NCBI GenBank assembly: GCA_035578905.1
Contig: JAQJVL010000541.1
Location: 186,001 to 250,000, forward strand
Direction of reading: 5' to 3'
DNA length: 64,000 nucleotides
Source of the DNA: Stictocephala bisonia
Lineage: Eukaryota; Arthropoda; Insecta; Hemiptera; Membracidae
Part shown: positions 45,198 to 57,096 of the stretch, piece by piece
Layout: every line of letters begins with the position of its first letter
Position numbering within the stretch: the first letter of the stretch is position 1
Program-made: the position numbers and the translations under genes
Notes under the pieces: model-generated
Told to the model about the DNA's origin: nothing
Database searches by the model: none
Seen by the model: only the letters and a program-made list of their open reading frames with translations

Positions 45198-45286
45198 TAA
45201 TGAAAGTTTTTGCAATTAGCGATTTGATTCGTCAAACATTTTTTTAGTAGTTTTAATTTGAAAAATGTTTCATTAAAAACTATGTC
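45198..45286. other. Short A+T-rich spacer
   Basis: Nothing recognised between the SINE and family A copy 15. Confidence 0.5.
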
Positions 45287-45765
45287 GGCATGTCGGCACT
45301 GGTGGCGCAGTGCTGTAAACCAGCTACTTGGGAACAAAGTGTTTGGGAGATTGTAGGCGATAGGTTGGATGCTCGGTTCTCTTAATACCGACTTGGCGTC
45401 CGCTCAGTGGTTGCTATCGGCGTGGACACTACTAGAGAAGTCTGGGGTGTCCATGTTGGGTGGTAATCATTGTACGGATGTTGTGTGGGGGAGATAACTG
45501 AGTATCAGGCTTGTCAATTGGCTGAAAATCAGACCAGCACTACGTGGTTCGGATTCCACGTAAAGCTGTAGGTCCCTTAGTTGCCCTGGCTGTTGGGCTA
45601 TTAATAAATTGCCCTTTCGGAGGAACAGTTGAACTCAGTTAGTAACCAGACTACACTCATCTACACTCATCATACACTCATATAATCATTCATATTCGCC
45701 TTAAAATACCAACAACGTTGTGTCAGCGTCTCATATGTAAGAATGTAAGAATTACTTTTAATTTC
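45287..45765 (+). repeat. Family A element, copy 15 (young subfamily)
   Basis: Best-preserved full-length copy: starts 'atgtcggcactggtggcgca', box-B-like 'gtggttcggattccacg' at about 45,545, ends 'caacgttgtgtcagcgtctc'. It is the inverted near-twin of copy 12, 5.9 kb away. Confidence 0.9.
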
Positions 45766-45941
45766 TAACTGCTTTTTGTATATGCAGGTGAATTAATCAA
45801 CTATTATACTAATAAAATTTATTGCGACTTTATATGCTGACTTCAAACTGCAAAAAATCCTTTATTTACAAGCGTAGTATTTGTATACGAATGTACATCA
45901 CTGATGTACGTACAGTGACGTATATTCGTTACATTCGTACA

Positions 45942-45984
45942 TTTAAATTACTATATACGTAAATTACGTATGTAGTAATTTAAA
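45942..45984. repeat. Nested inverted repeat, 12-bp arms
   Basis: 'tttaaattacta' and 'tagtaatttaaa' enclose a second small palindrome 'tacgtaaattacgta'. The preceding 60 bp hold further inverted 'gatgtacgtac' and 'cgaatgta' words. Confidence 0.75.
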
Positions 45985-46650
45985 CCTATTATGTGGACTA
46001 AAGAGGTATGTAGAATGTCTTATTTGATCTTAAATAATTTTTTTCGCACTATCGAGTAGGAGTTACATACAATTTATTCTAGTACACAACTGAAATAAAG
46101 TTTCATCAAATATTAAGTTAGATAATACCTTATTGAGTTGCTGACTCAAGAATCAACTTGATAGTAAATTTCTATAACCATAATTTTTAAAATTATGTAT
46201 TAATACGGTACTTCTGACCGACATTAGGAAATTTGGGAAAATAAAAATTTATAAATATTTAATAGAATATTACGTAACGGATTAGGATTGTTACAAGTTA
46301 AACTTTACCACCGGTTGGTGGGTGATACTAAACTATCAGGGTTAACGTATACAATTTTCACGTAGGTGAACTAATCAGGTGCGCAGATAACTCGTAACTT
46401 TGTGATAACAGTGTGTGATTGTGAACTTCACCCATGTTAAATTTACAGTTGGATCCTGTTCGAAATGGAGTGTCAGATAGATATTAAGGACGCCATTATA
46501 ACTGGCAATTACTATAGTGTGTGTAGAGAATTTAACGTCTAGCTAGGGTAGTTAATTTAATTCTCATGCAGAGGGGCAGTTTTTTCCAAAATGTGCGTAC
46601 ATAAAGTGAACATTATTCTCATTATGTTCATATTTATGATACACCATCAC
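45985..46650. other. A+T-rich stretch, no gene seen
   Basis: Nothing recognised. Confidence 0.5.
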
Positions 46651-46654
46651 TACT

Positions 46655-47030
46655 GTGCGTTTTTTAAGGTAAATATGAATGACTATATTGTCGTAGTCTA
46701 ATTACTAGATGAGTTCGACTTATGCTCAAAAAGGGTAACTAAGGGACATACAGCTTTGTGTGGAATCCGAACCACGTAGTATAGGTCTGATTTTCATCTA
46801 AATGACAATCCTGATAATCAGTTATCTCTACTACACAACAACCGGACACTGATTACCTCAAACACGAACAATACAGATTTCTTCAGTAGTGTCCACGCTG
46901 ATAGCAACCATTGAGCGGACGTCGTGTCAGTATTTAGAGGAATGACCATAGAATCTATCCTATAATCTCCACAACATTTTGCCCACAAGTAGCTGTTCTA
47001 CAGCACTGCATTACTAGTGTCAAACAGTTT
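46655..47030 (-). repeat. Family A element, copy 16
   Basis: 'ttaaggtaaatatgaatgac', 'tacagctttgtgtggaatcc', 'gtccacgctgatagcaacca', 'actagtgtcaaac'. It lacks about 40 bp around the 'aatagccc' segment. Confidence 0.8.
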
Positions 47031-47458
47031 AATGCTAGGGGTGGTTATGCAAATTTGAATTATGCAGAATCATTTTAAAAGGTAAAATAATCTTGGACGT
47101 AAATATTATAAAAGGATGATACCAACTTATAAAAATAAATTCCTACATTTACATTTTAATAAAGTGAATTGTTACGTCTCTTCACATAATTATAGTAATA
47201 ATATATTAAGGAGAAATACTGCTTATGTTACTGATTAAATTACGATACACAGGACAACTCAGCTGTCATGTTTTTACTATGTAAAAATGCTTAGAGAAGT
47301 TCATCTTTTGAAAGTTGATATGACATTTTGTTTGAACCCCGCTGAGACAATAACAACAAAGCTCCTACGGTAACTTGTACACTGACACAGATGTCAGCAT
47401 AAATACTCCTGACCGTGCTATGGAGACATAACACTACATTGACCACTTTCCTCTCCAG

Positions 47459-47483
47459 GACAACCCACAGGAGGTGCTGTGAG
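47459..47483 (+). other. Possible 25-nt micro-exon
   Basis: A pyrimidine-rich 'ccactttcctctccag' acceptor precedes 25 nt, and 'gag|gtaggt', a good donor, follows. It sits in a more balanced patch (47,340-47,500). All three frames could be read (one meets TGA), and no neighbouring exon was found. It may be chance. Confidence 0.2.
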
Positions 47484-47799
47484 GTAGGTCCTGTTGTGTT
47501 AGATAAATGAAAACATTGTAAATGTCACGTTCTACGAGTTTTACTAGTACACTTAAGTGTATACAAATGTAAAAATGTACAAATCGTTCGTACAAAACTG
47601 TTTAATTTGAGGTATTGTTTAATATAAAATTCCTTAAAATATTTTCCCTAAAATAATATATTATTGAATAGAAAAATTAATAGATAATATTGACAATACA
47701 CTTTTTGGTTTTAAAAGAATATATAAGAAATGTCAACAATTAAAATTATTATGTTTTATAGAAATATGTAGTGTTCAAATAAAATTTGTAAACGGTAAT

Positions 47800-47900
47800 T
47801 TGGTGGATATTTTAAATGCTTAGAATGCTTTAATATATATAAACTCAAAGTTTCGACAGGTAGTAAAACTCATCAGACGTAGTAAGTAAAACATTACTTC
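47800..47900 (-). repeat. FB1-related single arm with CTGATGA...CGAAAC
   Basis: The complement reads 'ctgatgagttttactacc', 'tgtcgaaactttgag' and continues into words resembling the FB1 left arm. CTGATGA and GAAA are the exact hammerhead core words, but the 15 nt between them do not form a convincing stem. Confidence 0.5.
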
Positions 47901-48118
47901 TTTATACTACATTTTAATTGAAACTACACATAAAAACAGGTAGTTGATTATGATCGTATTATATTTATGTCGTTTGATATACTATATTGTAAAAAGAAAA
48001 AATAGTTTTTGTTGAAATATTGCATAAAATAGAAAGTAACATGAAACGAGCTTTTTTGCGTTTTTTTAGAGCATTTTTCTTGCATAGCTCAAAGAGTAAG
48101 ACATTATCAAATATTCTG

Positions 48119-48370
48119 TTCGCCGAGAGTTGAGAGTGAGGCTCCACCTAGACTGTTGCTGTCACAAGGGCGCTGGCCAATAAAATAAGGGGTCACGTGG
48201 ACCCTTTATTTACAAAAAGACTGATTCATTGGCATTCTCAGTCGGCAGTCAGGCTCAGGCAGGAATGACAGTTCATCACTACTAACAGCAGCATGTGAAC
48301 GCCTGTGAATCGTCCTATCGCCTACGTCACACTATCAGTGGGTAAATCTTCACTCTCAACTCTCGATGAA
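48119..48370 (-). mobile_element. MITE-2, copy 2, inverted
   Basis: Ends 'ttcgccgagagttgagagtg' and, complemented, 'ttcatcgagagttgagagtg'. The interior is the inverse of copy 1 ('aagactgattcattggca', 'agtcggcagtcaggc'). Length 252 bp. Together with copy 1 it forms an inverted pair 10 kb apart. Confidence 0.8.
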
Positions 48371-48630
48371 AATAAAAGAAGAAGAACGGTGGATTGATAT
48401 TACCAGCCATGAATGCCAACAAATAACTTTCAAACAAAGTTTAAGAATACATTAGTTGCTCCTTATTATTTATGAATTTATATTTTGTTTGATCCGTATT
48501 ATTGGCATTATTATCTATTTTAAAATCTACTTTGGGATAATCTAAATAGAATTCCGTCAACTAATTTTCAGAAAGTAATTTGTTTTGATAAGTTTAGTTG
48601 GTAGTAATGAGTGGTTGGTAAGGGTGGATG

Positions 48631-48764
48631 AAATTAAATTTGGTGAACATTAATCGAATAACGTTTGGTATTGTTACAAAATTGATCAGTTTTGAGAACT
48701 ATGGAACGTTATGGTGCATTGTTGGCCACATTGGTAAATTAAATTAATTTTATGATGGTACTAT
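48631..48764 (+). repeat. 134-bp direct duplication, first copy
   Basis: 'ttggtgaacattaatcgaat', 'ttgttacaaaattgat', 'aacgttatggtgcattgttg', 'ccacattggtaaatt'. Repeated at 49,124-49,257 with about 15 differences by eye. Confidence 0.85.
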
Positions 48765-49123
48765 AATGAATGTTTTAGTATGACATCAATATTTTTCCTT
48801 CCCTGATCTGTCTCTATACCATATTATCTCTTTACTTAAATTCTCTAAACGTTTGATTCCTTTTTTTAGCACTATATCTTATACTTATTATAATGCAGAT
48901 CTAGGCATTCACTATAAGAGTAAGTTTATTTGAATGCAGTTCCTTCCAAAGTCCTCATGACAGATGACTGTGACGACAAGCACAGGGACATCATTGGCTG
49001 GTAGAAACAATGGCGTCGAGACTGTGGTCTGGAACCAGCGCAGAATGATTAAGTACATTGTGGACGTATTTTTACGTCTAGCCTTGAAGTAATGGTGAAG
49101 AACAGGGTTATGTGGGACAACTG

Positions 49124-49257
49124 AAATTAATTTTGGTGAACATCAATCGAATAAAGTTCGGTTTTGTTACAAAATTGATGAGGTTTGAGAACCATGGGAA
49201 CGTTATGGTGCATTGTTGACCACATTGGTAAATTCAATTTATTTTATGATGGTAATA
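49124..49257 (+). repeat. 134-bp direct duplication, second copy
   Basis: Same length and order as the first copy, 493 bp downstream. The intervening DNA, including a more balanced patch at 48,950-49,090, is not duplicated. Confidence 0.85.
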
Positions 49258-49384
49258 TTTGGAAACTCCATCTTACCATTGATCCTCAATAGAAATGATC
49301 AATCTATTCTTCATTTTCAACAATTAATAAAAATTTTTTAATTTTCATGCTAATAAACTCTCACACCTTTTAGGTTCACCCAAA

Positions 49385-49698
49385 TTTGGTGATCTGTCAC
49401 CAAAATTGATCACCAAACTTGGTGATCTGTCACCAAACTTGGTTATCTGTCACCAAACTTGGTGATCTGTCACCAAACCTGGCGATCTATCACCAAACTT
49501 GGCGATCTATCACCAAACTTGGCGATCTATCATCAAACTTGGCAATCTCTCACAAAACTTGGTGATCTGTCAACAAACTTGGTGATCTGTCACTAAACTT
49601 GATGATCTGTCACCAAACTTGGTGATCTGTCACCAAACTTGGCGATCTATCACAACACTTGGTAATCTCTCACCAAACTTGGTGATCTGTCAACAAAC
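49385..49698 (+). repeat. 20-bp array of self-complementary units
   Basis: From 49421 fourteen units of 'ggtgatctgtcaccaaactt' keep an exact 20-bp register, preceded by 36 bp of irregular units. Each unit is a hairpin: TTGGTGA, loop TCTG, TCACCAA. Variants are 'ggcgatctat', 'ggcaatctct', 'gatgatctgt'. A three-unit block (about 49,521-49,580) recurs at 49,641-49,698, so there is a 60-bp higher-order repeat. No open frame of note. Confidence 0.95.
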
Positions 49699-49814
49699 AT
49701 ATAGCTTTTGGCTACACTATGTTAATTCTTGAATATTATTCTTGTGTCTTACTATTTATTAGCCTACATTAAATAATTCTTAACAACTTTATACATTGCA
49801 GAGCGAGGCAAGTG

Positions 49815-49872
49815 AGCGGCTGGGTCAATAACACCGTCCGTGTAGGGGGTGGGTGGGTGGGGCACTCACACT
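49815..49872 (+). repeat. G-rich minisatellite relative
   Basis: 'ggctgggtcaataacaccgt' and 'gggggtgggtgggtgggg' match the 36-bp minisatellite family. Confidence 0.6.
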
Positions 49873-50129
49873 GTATATTGTAATTGATACTTGTGAATGA
49901 TATTTAACTTAAGAAATATGCCATTAGTGTTATTGTATATTTTATTGATATTAAATGTTATCATTTGCAACTAGACCTTGTAAATATTGACTTATGCCTT
50001 ATATTGTATGTACAACAAGTTTATATTGGAAAATAACACTTTTGAATTTGAAAAACCAATTAAAGCAAGGTATTTTTTTTATTTTAAAAATTCTTACAAT
50101 TAGGTATATAAAGACAAATAGTATTTAAT

Positions 50130-50190
50130 GTTGGTCTGAAGATGGTAGGAAATTAAACGTAAATTTTATTTTAAATGCAGCTTACATTTT
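50130..50190 (+). repeat. FB1-related fragment
   Basis: 'ttggtctgaagatggtagga' and 'aattaaacgtaaat' resemble the right arm of FB1; the CGAAAC part is degraded. Confidence 0.4.
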
Positions 50191-52715
50191 AATTGTAAAT
50201 AAAAACTAGTGTTGATTTTGCTATGTTACCATATCTGGCGCAGTTCATATGACGTGTGATAGAAATCATGTAGCAAGAGGGATCCTAGTGATATATTACA
50301 TCATTGTTTCACTCCGCTGCTGTTTATCATAAGATATTGCAGTCTCCATATTATGTAAACATATTGTGGCTTTTGGCAACGGTTGGAACGGTTCTTTTTG
50401 TGTTTAAGTCAAAGTGATAAGATCTCTGAAACCTGTTATACTGTTTATATTATGGCGATAAATTTTGTTTAACTTCCAGAGTCATGTTATGGATTTTGAA
50501 AACAAAAATTTTGTTGAAAACAGAATTTTTAAAACTATTGACTACTAATATTTTCTTCGAACATTCAATTCAAGTGCAGTTTAATTGTCAGTTTTTAAAT
50601 ATAAGATTTATGAGCTTGAGTTTTGGTACAATATTATTTAAAATGGTTTTTTAACATCAATTAACTTAAATTTATATGGCAAATTAGTAAATGATCAGCA
50701 AAACATTATCATTCCGGCATTGTTTGCCATATTGCAAACCATCAATCCCTTCCGTTGTGATCTGAATTAAAAATATGACTTCTCTAGTATCGTTATTTTG
50801 TCTTAAAAATAAGATCATGTTTATTTAAAATACTGTCAAATTGTTATTATATTTTAATAACAGTGGATTTATCTATCGTTACAAAGTAATATTTATAATT
50901 TTTGCTAAAAGAATCCGATTTTCACATTCATTATTTGCTAAATTTATTTAACTTTGTATTACTTGCTATAATGAAAATGGTTTACCTTAACATTGTTTGT
51001 TAAAACAAAATTATACTTTGAATGTAGGAACATTTTTGGTACAGAAAAGTATATGTATATGATTAGCTATAAAACATTGTTTTATGTTTACATGTTGTAC
51101 ACACAAATTACTTGTTTTGGCACTTGTTTGCTCATTTCAATGCTTCATACCTTAATAACTTTATAATTATATCCAGGAAATATTATTTTAATCGATGATA
51201 AAAATATTTTATATAGTATGTGTTACAAAGGGAATGTCTATTGTGAAAAATATACCATCAGAAAACAACGTGACAATTGTTAACTAATCAATGGATTAGA
51301 ACAAAGGCCTTAGAGAAGTCTTAAATTATCTCGTTATTTATATAATTTTATAATATTCGATAATATAGGTATATAGATACTTAATTAATCTGATCCGTAA
51401 TAAACTAGAAGTACAATGAGCAAAACAAATAACAAATCAACAACAATCAGATAAAAAAAATGCCTGAACAGTCTGGTTCACCAAAACAATTCTAATGCCA
51501 CCTGAATTTACTGTTTCTAAGAACTAATAACAAAATAAGTTGTCTTCATGTTTCCACTCTAATCGAATTTCTCATTAAATTATATGTATCAAGATATAAA
51601 AAAAAGAAGATAAATAAACTACCAGACAGCAATATAATGGGACTATTAGTTAAATGTATATAACTGTAGCTGTTTTCATTACAGTTGAGCATAGCATTCA
51701 AATTAGCAATACAGGTTGGTTGAAATGTTATCTCTAAAAAAAGTCTATTCGATTGCAGACCTTGGTATTTCACAAATTACATATTTAGAAGTCTGAAACA
51801 GGATATGCAGGTATATTAAACGGCGTTAGGAGTAATTGCATATTAAAAGGTTATATTGATTACCTCGAGATACGTAATGGACTGGTTTTGAGTTTCATTT
51901 GGTCACTTAATTTGATAGCATTCTTCCTTCTTGCTCTATTTTTTTATTTTTAAACATCAGCTTGTATGTAATAACTGAAGGTGTAGGCTAGGTACACAGG
52001 ACTGGAGCTAGGGTGCTGGGTAAAAACGCTAACCGTTCTGTAACTTATTTTATTCTTACGTTCTTAAGTCCCTCAATTTCACAACTTGTACTGTAATGAA
52101 AAACCTTTTAATCAACATTTTAACACTTTTATTGAACGCATCAACAGCAGTTTTATGACTGGTGTCAAGATTATACATTCAATTATGCCTATCTACCCGC
52201 GAGGGAAAATATTTCCATCATTTCATTGGAATTGATATTAAAATGTATTCTTTTTGTGGAAATAATATTAACTACCACAATCTATCAATTTATAAGTACA
52301 AACAGTTTTTCATAGCTTCAGTTGTGCCACGCGAAATGTAATATGAACATAATTAAATGTTATATTGTAACTGTATAAACAACATTATCTATACAGTTAT
52401 TTAGAATCACAAATCGAAATTTTTAGTCGAATGCTTGTGGTGAAATAAGTCCTATGTACACTGTCATTGCGTTTAATCCTTAGAAACTATCGATATTTCT
52501 ATAAGGTAAACACGATTCCATCAAATGGATAGGTGTGAGTGTTAAAAAAAATAGTTGGAGGATACTTTATTTTACAAGGCAGTGCTTTATTTTAACAGTC
52601 TTAACAAAGTGAGTTGACTTGGTGATATGTTAGAGATTTTAAGTGATAGTTTGGATTTATAATGTTAACAAGTTTAGAAACAATTAGAATATGAGCTTAA
52701 TTATGTTGAATTAAT
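50191..52715. other. Long A+T-rich stretch, no gene seen
   Basis: No repeat of the window's families appears. A more balanced patch at 51,970-52,040 is unidentified. The 75-codon minus frame at 51,546-51,773 has no family signature. Confidence 0.5.
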
Positions 52716-52719
52716 TTGT

Positions 52720-52785
52720 AAATCCCTCTAGACTGAGGAAGATAAACACAGTTTACTGAAATCAACCATCATAGTATATTTTATA
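52720..52785 (+). repeat. FB2-related hammerhead-like motif
   Basis: 'aatccctctagactgagg' then 'aagataaacacagtttactg' and 'aaatcaacc'. The hairpin between CTGAGGA and GAAA is TAAAC/GTTTA. Relative to FB2 one pair is changed on both sides (G-C to A-T), while another pair is lost. Confidence 0.5.
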
Positions 52786-53820
52786 CTTTGTATAGTGATA
52801 TAAAAATTGTATAAAGTTAATTTGGTTTGTAATTTTACCAACGTGTCATGTGGCATTTGATAATCTGATTAAATATATAAAATAACTACAATATTGTACA
52901 GAAAATAAGTCGAGCAGACATATATATTAGAATATAGAATAGTTACCAAAAAATGATGTTCTTCACATTAGAAATTCCCAACATTTTATGGTGTTTTGAT
53001 AGCTAAATGTTTGTGCTGTATGCAATAAAATAAAAAAACCGAAATGTTCACTTTAGAAATAAATATTTTGTTTCTATAAATAAATGTTATTTAAACTTAT
53101 TAGAACCAAATTTAATAAAACGCTACATGCTTTCATACTGTCTATAACTATGAAAATGTTATACAAATGTATACCTAGAAATATTTTAGAATCTTTACTT
53201 ACATATCGAAACCATATTTTTATTGAAAGCTATTAAGTATTGTTAATATTATTCTTTTTAAGAAATATAACAATCTAAATCGTATGTACACATTTATTTT
53301 AAAATATAGTAATTCAACTGTACAGTTTCTAACTAAGAAAGTTTTTTAAAAATAACTAAAAAAATTAAGAAAACAAAATTGTAAGAAAGTATTATGTGTT
53401 ACTAAAAACACATTTTACGTATTTACTACAATTGTTGTTGTTATTATTAAATTGTATACGATCTAAATTTTTATATAGATCTACATAACTGTATATATAA
53501 ATAGTTCCCCAGAAAAATAGTTCTGGATAGATAGTTTTCTATCTCGTATCAACATTCTTCCCTAACTATCAGCTATGGTAGTATCACTGATAAATGACTA
53601 CACCACAAACGAAATACGACCAAACTTGAACAACAGTTAGGAAGTTCCTATCGCACTTTGGAATCCCAGACTTAGGCATGACTTGGCAACACTTAACTTT
53701 GTTTTGGAGAGAAGATCATGGGAGTTTACAACACCGTACAAAACTTAGTGTCTATTGGTAAATGGAAGTGAAATACATAGTAAAAGTAACTGTTGACATC
53801 ATTTTGATGGCACCTTTACG
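52786..53820. other. A+T-rich stretch, no gene seen
   Basis: Nothing recognised. Confidence 0.5.
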
Positions 53821-53821
53821 T

Positions 53822-53995
53822 CAATGAAAATGAAAATTTGATTTATTTCCCATAAATAGAACATAAATAAATACATGCAATGTTATCGATTGCAAATGGT
53901 GACCATCTGAGCGGTCCCGTTCTTGCACGCAGCCCACCTACCCGGTCACTGATGGTAGTTCATAGTCACGTTAAGAGTCTGAAAAATGTTGGTTT
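53822..53995 (-). mobile_element. LINE-like 3' end, minus strand
   Basis: Complement ends 'tgggaaataaatcaaatttt' then 'cattttcattg', a polyA-signal-like end with a short tandem tail, preceded by a more balanced 3' UTR ('gaccgggtaggtgggctgcg'). No coding part remains. Confidence 0.5.
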
Positions 53996-55630
53996 CAATT
54001 CCATAAGAACAATGTTATTTTTGAACCGAACATACGTTCACACGTATCAAAATTAAACAGTTATTTTTAAACAAATTTTTTCTAAACAAATTTCATTTGT
54101 TTAAGAATTAAATTGCACATTGGAACTGCTTTGCAAATTTCTAATTAGTTTTAAAGAACACATTATAAAAACACATTTACTTTTAAGTTTATATTTTCAC
54201 CTATTTTTCAAAAATAGGCGTATGTATTCAAAATATCAAAAGCAAACCCAATGCACAATATGATAATGTTTAAAACTACACTTCATACACAACTTGTGGT
54301 CAATAAATAAGAAAAAAATATGTAATCGCAAATAAAATTCTTCCTATGGGATTAAAACCAACATAGCCGACAGCCTCTGCATACTCTTAAATCCACTGGT
54401 TCCCAGATTAAGTGTTAGAAAAGGCCTCTCAGCCCAAAAATTCACATGATAAAATAAGATTTCTTTTAACTTGTAGCAAAAAGGAGTCTTTACTAAATAA
54501 TTTACGATAATCTAACAAACTATTGCTTTTTTTAGAAGAAGGGGCGATAGAAGAGTTGTGTATACCTCCTAAAGAATGGTACCCTAAAGGTACAAGGTAT
54601 TTAGTGAACTTAAATAGTATGTCATATGATAATATTTACTGTTTTCAAGAATATTCTTGAACATTTATTGACTACTTCTTCAATAATTTTAAATTACCAA
54701 GGGACACGTTGGAAGAATATATCATAATAACTTTAAATATTCCATATTCATCTCACAAAATCATTTATTTAATAAAAAATCTTAAATTACAACATAAAAG
54801 TTAAAGTTTTTAATTATTGTACATTTAGATATACGGGCAAATTGTTTCTTTTTTCAACATGAGATATGAGAGTGCGACTTTGTCTCACGTGTTTTTGCTA
54901 AAGCTTAAGAAGTTATCAGCTCACTAATACGTCAGTCTAAACGGCCAACGTAATGATTCCATAAACATTTTCGACACTTTTTGAAATGTTTCAAATACTT
55001 GTTATTATGAAATTTGGTTTTGGTTACTATAGCAGGCATAATATTGGTTTATATTTTTACTAATTGTTATATAAAGGATTTTTCGTCTAGTGTCTAGTTC
55101 TAGTTCAAGAACAAATGTATTTAGTCGTATTGAAAGGAACATATGGTGTTTAGTTAAAAAAATGTAAACAGTAATCTGTAGTGCTGCAAATTCTATTAAA
55201 TGTTACACTTTAATATGTAAATGTATATGTAACTGAATGGCTGGATGATAACAAACACACCGTGTATACGTTTAATATGTTTGATCTAGTTAAGTTTACA
55301 TTTTTAAAGTGAGTAGCCTCTACCAGTTCTATATAAAAACACGAAAAGAAGAAATATTTTGACCATAAATTTTCCTTTTCAGGGAAAAAACTCACTGGTT
55401 GATGATAGTTGATAACCGTTCCTTCCTTTTAAGCAGTAAACATTGCTTTATCGTGTAAAGAGGAAGGTTCTTTTGCACATGACTGGGATGCGGGGGAGGG
55501 GTTTAAGAGACTGTTCATTCTTTTGGAAAAATACAAGGTCCATTGCTTCTCAATATATTTTTTATTTGTTTGACCTTACACTCTCTCAGTCATAGGCTCA
55601 CTTCGGTCTATATAGAATCTTTATTAATTA
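53996..55630. other. A+T-rich stretch, no gene seen
   Basis: Nothing recognised; the minus-strand frame 55,210-55,395 has no family signature. Confidence 0.5.
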
Positions 55631-55633
55631 GTA

Positions 55634-56033
55634 AGACGCCAATCGTAGAGATATGGTTGAATGTGAGGCACGAATGAATATGATGACAGTGGATGAACGA
55701 GTGTAGTCATTGTTACTCTCTAAGATGGGATGATCCTTACAATGAAACATTTATTAATAGCCCAGTAGCTAAGGCAACTATAGAAACTATAGCTTTACGT
55801 GGAATCCGAACCACGAAGTATTGGACTGATTTTCAGCTATTTGAAAAGCCTTACATACAGTTATCTTCCCTACACAACAACTGAAAATTGACTACCATCC
55901 AACATGGACACCCTAGACTTCTCTAGTAGGTCCACGTCGATTGACCAGAAGCCTCCAGTATCCGAGGATAAAAACTACCACCAACAATCTCCTTAACACT
56001 TTGTTTAATTTCAGAACTCCACCACTAGTGCCG
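55634..56033 (-). repeat. Family A element, copy 17
   Basis: Full length: 'agacgccaatcgtagagata', 'tagctttacgtggaatccg', 'atggacaccctagacttct', 'cgccaccactagtgccgac'-like end ('ccaccactagtgccgactg'). It lacks part of the segment around the box-A side. Confidence 0.85.
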
Positions 56034-56880
56034 ACTGAATCATTCTTTTCATGGTACAATTTATTATCCTCCCAAAAACTTCAAATTGTTATCAAATTCA
56101 TACTCTCTTCTCATATTTTAACAACATAATTGTACCTATAAACTGTTAAAGTCTGATAGATAATATTTGTTTAATGATTAATTTATTGTATTTAAAAACA
56201 ATCTTTTTTTTAATTTTTATTCGAATGATGAATGAATGTTTTTAAATAAGCTTCTTGATCATATTTGTAATTGATATTGTAAATTCAATTGCATAATTCA
56301 TTGTTGTAGTTTTTTTCTTGTTGGTTTCATATTTTTATTTTTTACTTGTTACTGTTACAATATTATATTGATTTATGGTAAGATTGTTACAGTAATTATT
56401 GATTTTTGTTAGTGCTCTTGCTTTACTATCATTGTTTTATGATTTAAGCTTTTCATCTGTGGGATATAATTTGTTGGCGTATATAGTGTTGAGAAGACTC
56501 TAATAAATAATTTTGGTGTTTAAAGTTTAATGCTTTAGTTTGTAAGTACACTTAACTGGTTTTTTCTGCAAAGGGTCATTGTTTGTAAACTTTATATTTA
56601 TTTATCCATGCAATTTAAACATAGTGTATGGATATTATATAAATAGCTTGTTTAATAATAAACAAAAAATAACTCATTACCGTCTTTATACCGTATATGT
56701 TTACAGATAGAACAAATTCAAAAACTCACCTTTTTATGACACAAGAAACACCTAAAATGCAGATACAACCAATAAAACTTTCGAAATTTACTGTAATAAT
56801 TACTATGTAAAAATTTTAGGATTTGGAGACAAATAAGTGAGGGAGTGACAATGGTGCTGACCCAGCAATCCGCATAGAGA
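56034..56880. other. A+T-rich stretch, no gene seen
   Basis: Nothing recognised. Confidence 0.5.
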
Positions 56881-56914
56881 ATTGTATAATTAGCTATTCG
56901 ATACCCCAAGTTGA

Positions 56915-57010
56915 TGAATAATAACAACTATTAGAGCGCATTATTGAGTTACCTCTGTTTATTTCTTCTCTGTGATATATTTTAGTTCGGTACACGATAA
57001 TCTTCTCGTA
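56915..57010 (-). repeat. Family F repeat, copy 3 (partial)
   Basis: 'attagagcgcattattgagt' and 'tacctctgtttatttcttctct' correspond to 'tagtgcactattgggagc', 'tacctctattagtttcttctc' of the 26.9 kb copy. Confidence 0.5.
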
Positions 57011-57096
57011 TCTTTTTTAGGGGATCTCAAATGTTTGTATAAATGGATGATAATGTTTAATATTTCTATATAGAGTACTTTAAATGATTAATACAG

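Noticed and set aside
47800..47900. Definite hammerhead ribozyme call from CTGATGA and GAAA
   Set aside because: The 15 nt between the core words do not form a stem, and stems I and III could not be shown; kept only as a motif.
33345..49698. CRISPR-like array (21-bp or 20-bp repeats)
   Set aside because: Units are head to tail without unique spacers and the sequence is eukaryotic.
2041..49872. G-rich minisatellite units as telomere-like repeats
   Set aside because: Unit length is 36 bp with 'gggtgggtgg'; it is not TTAGG or a similar short telomeric unit.
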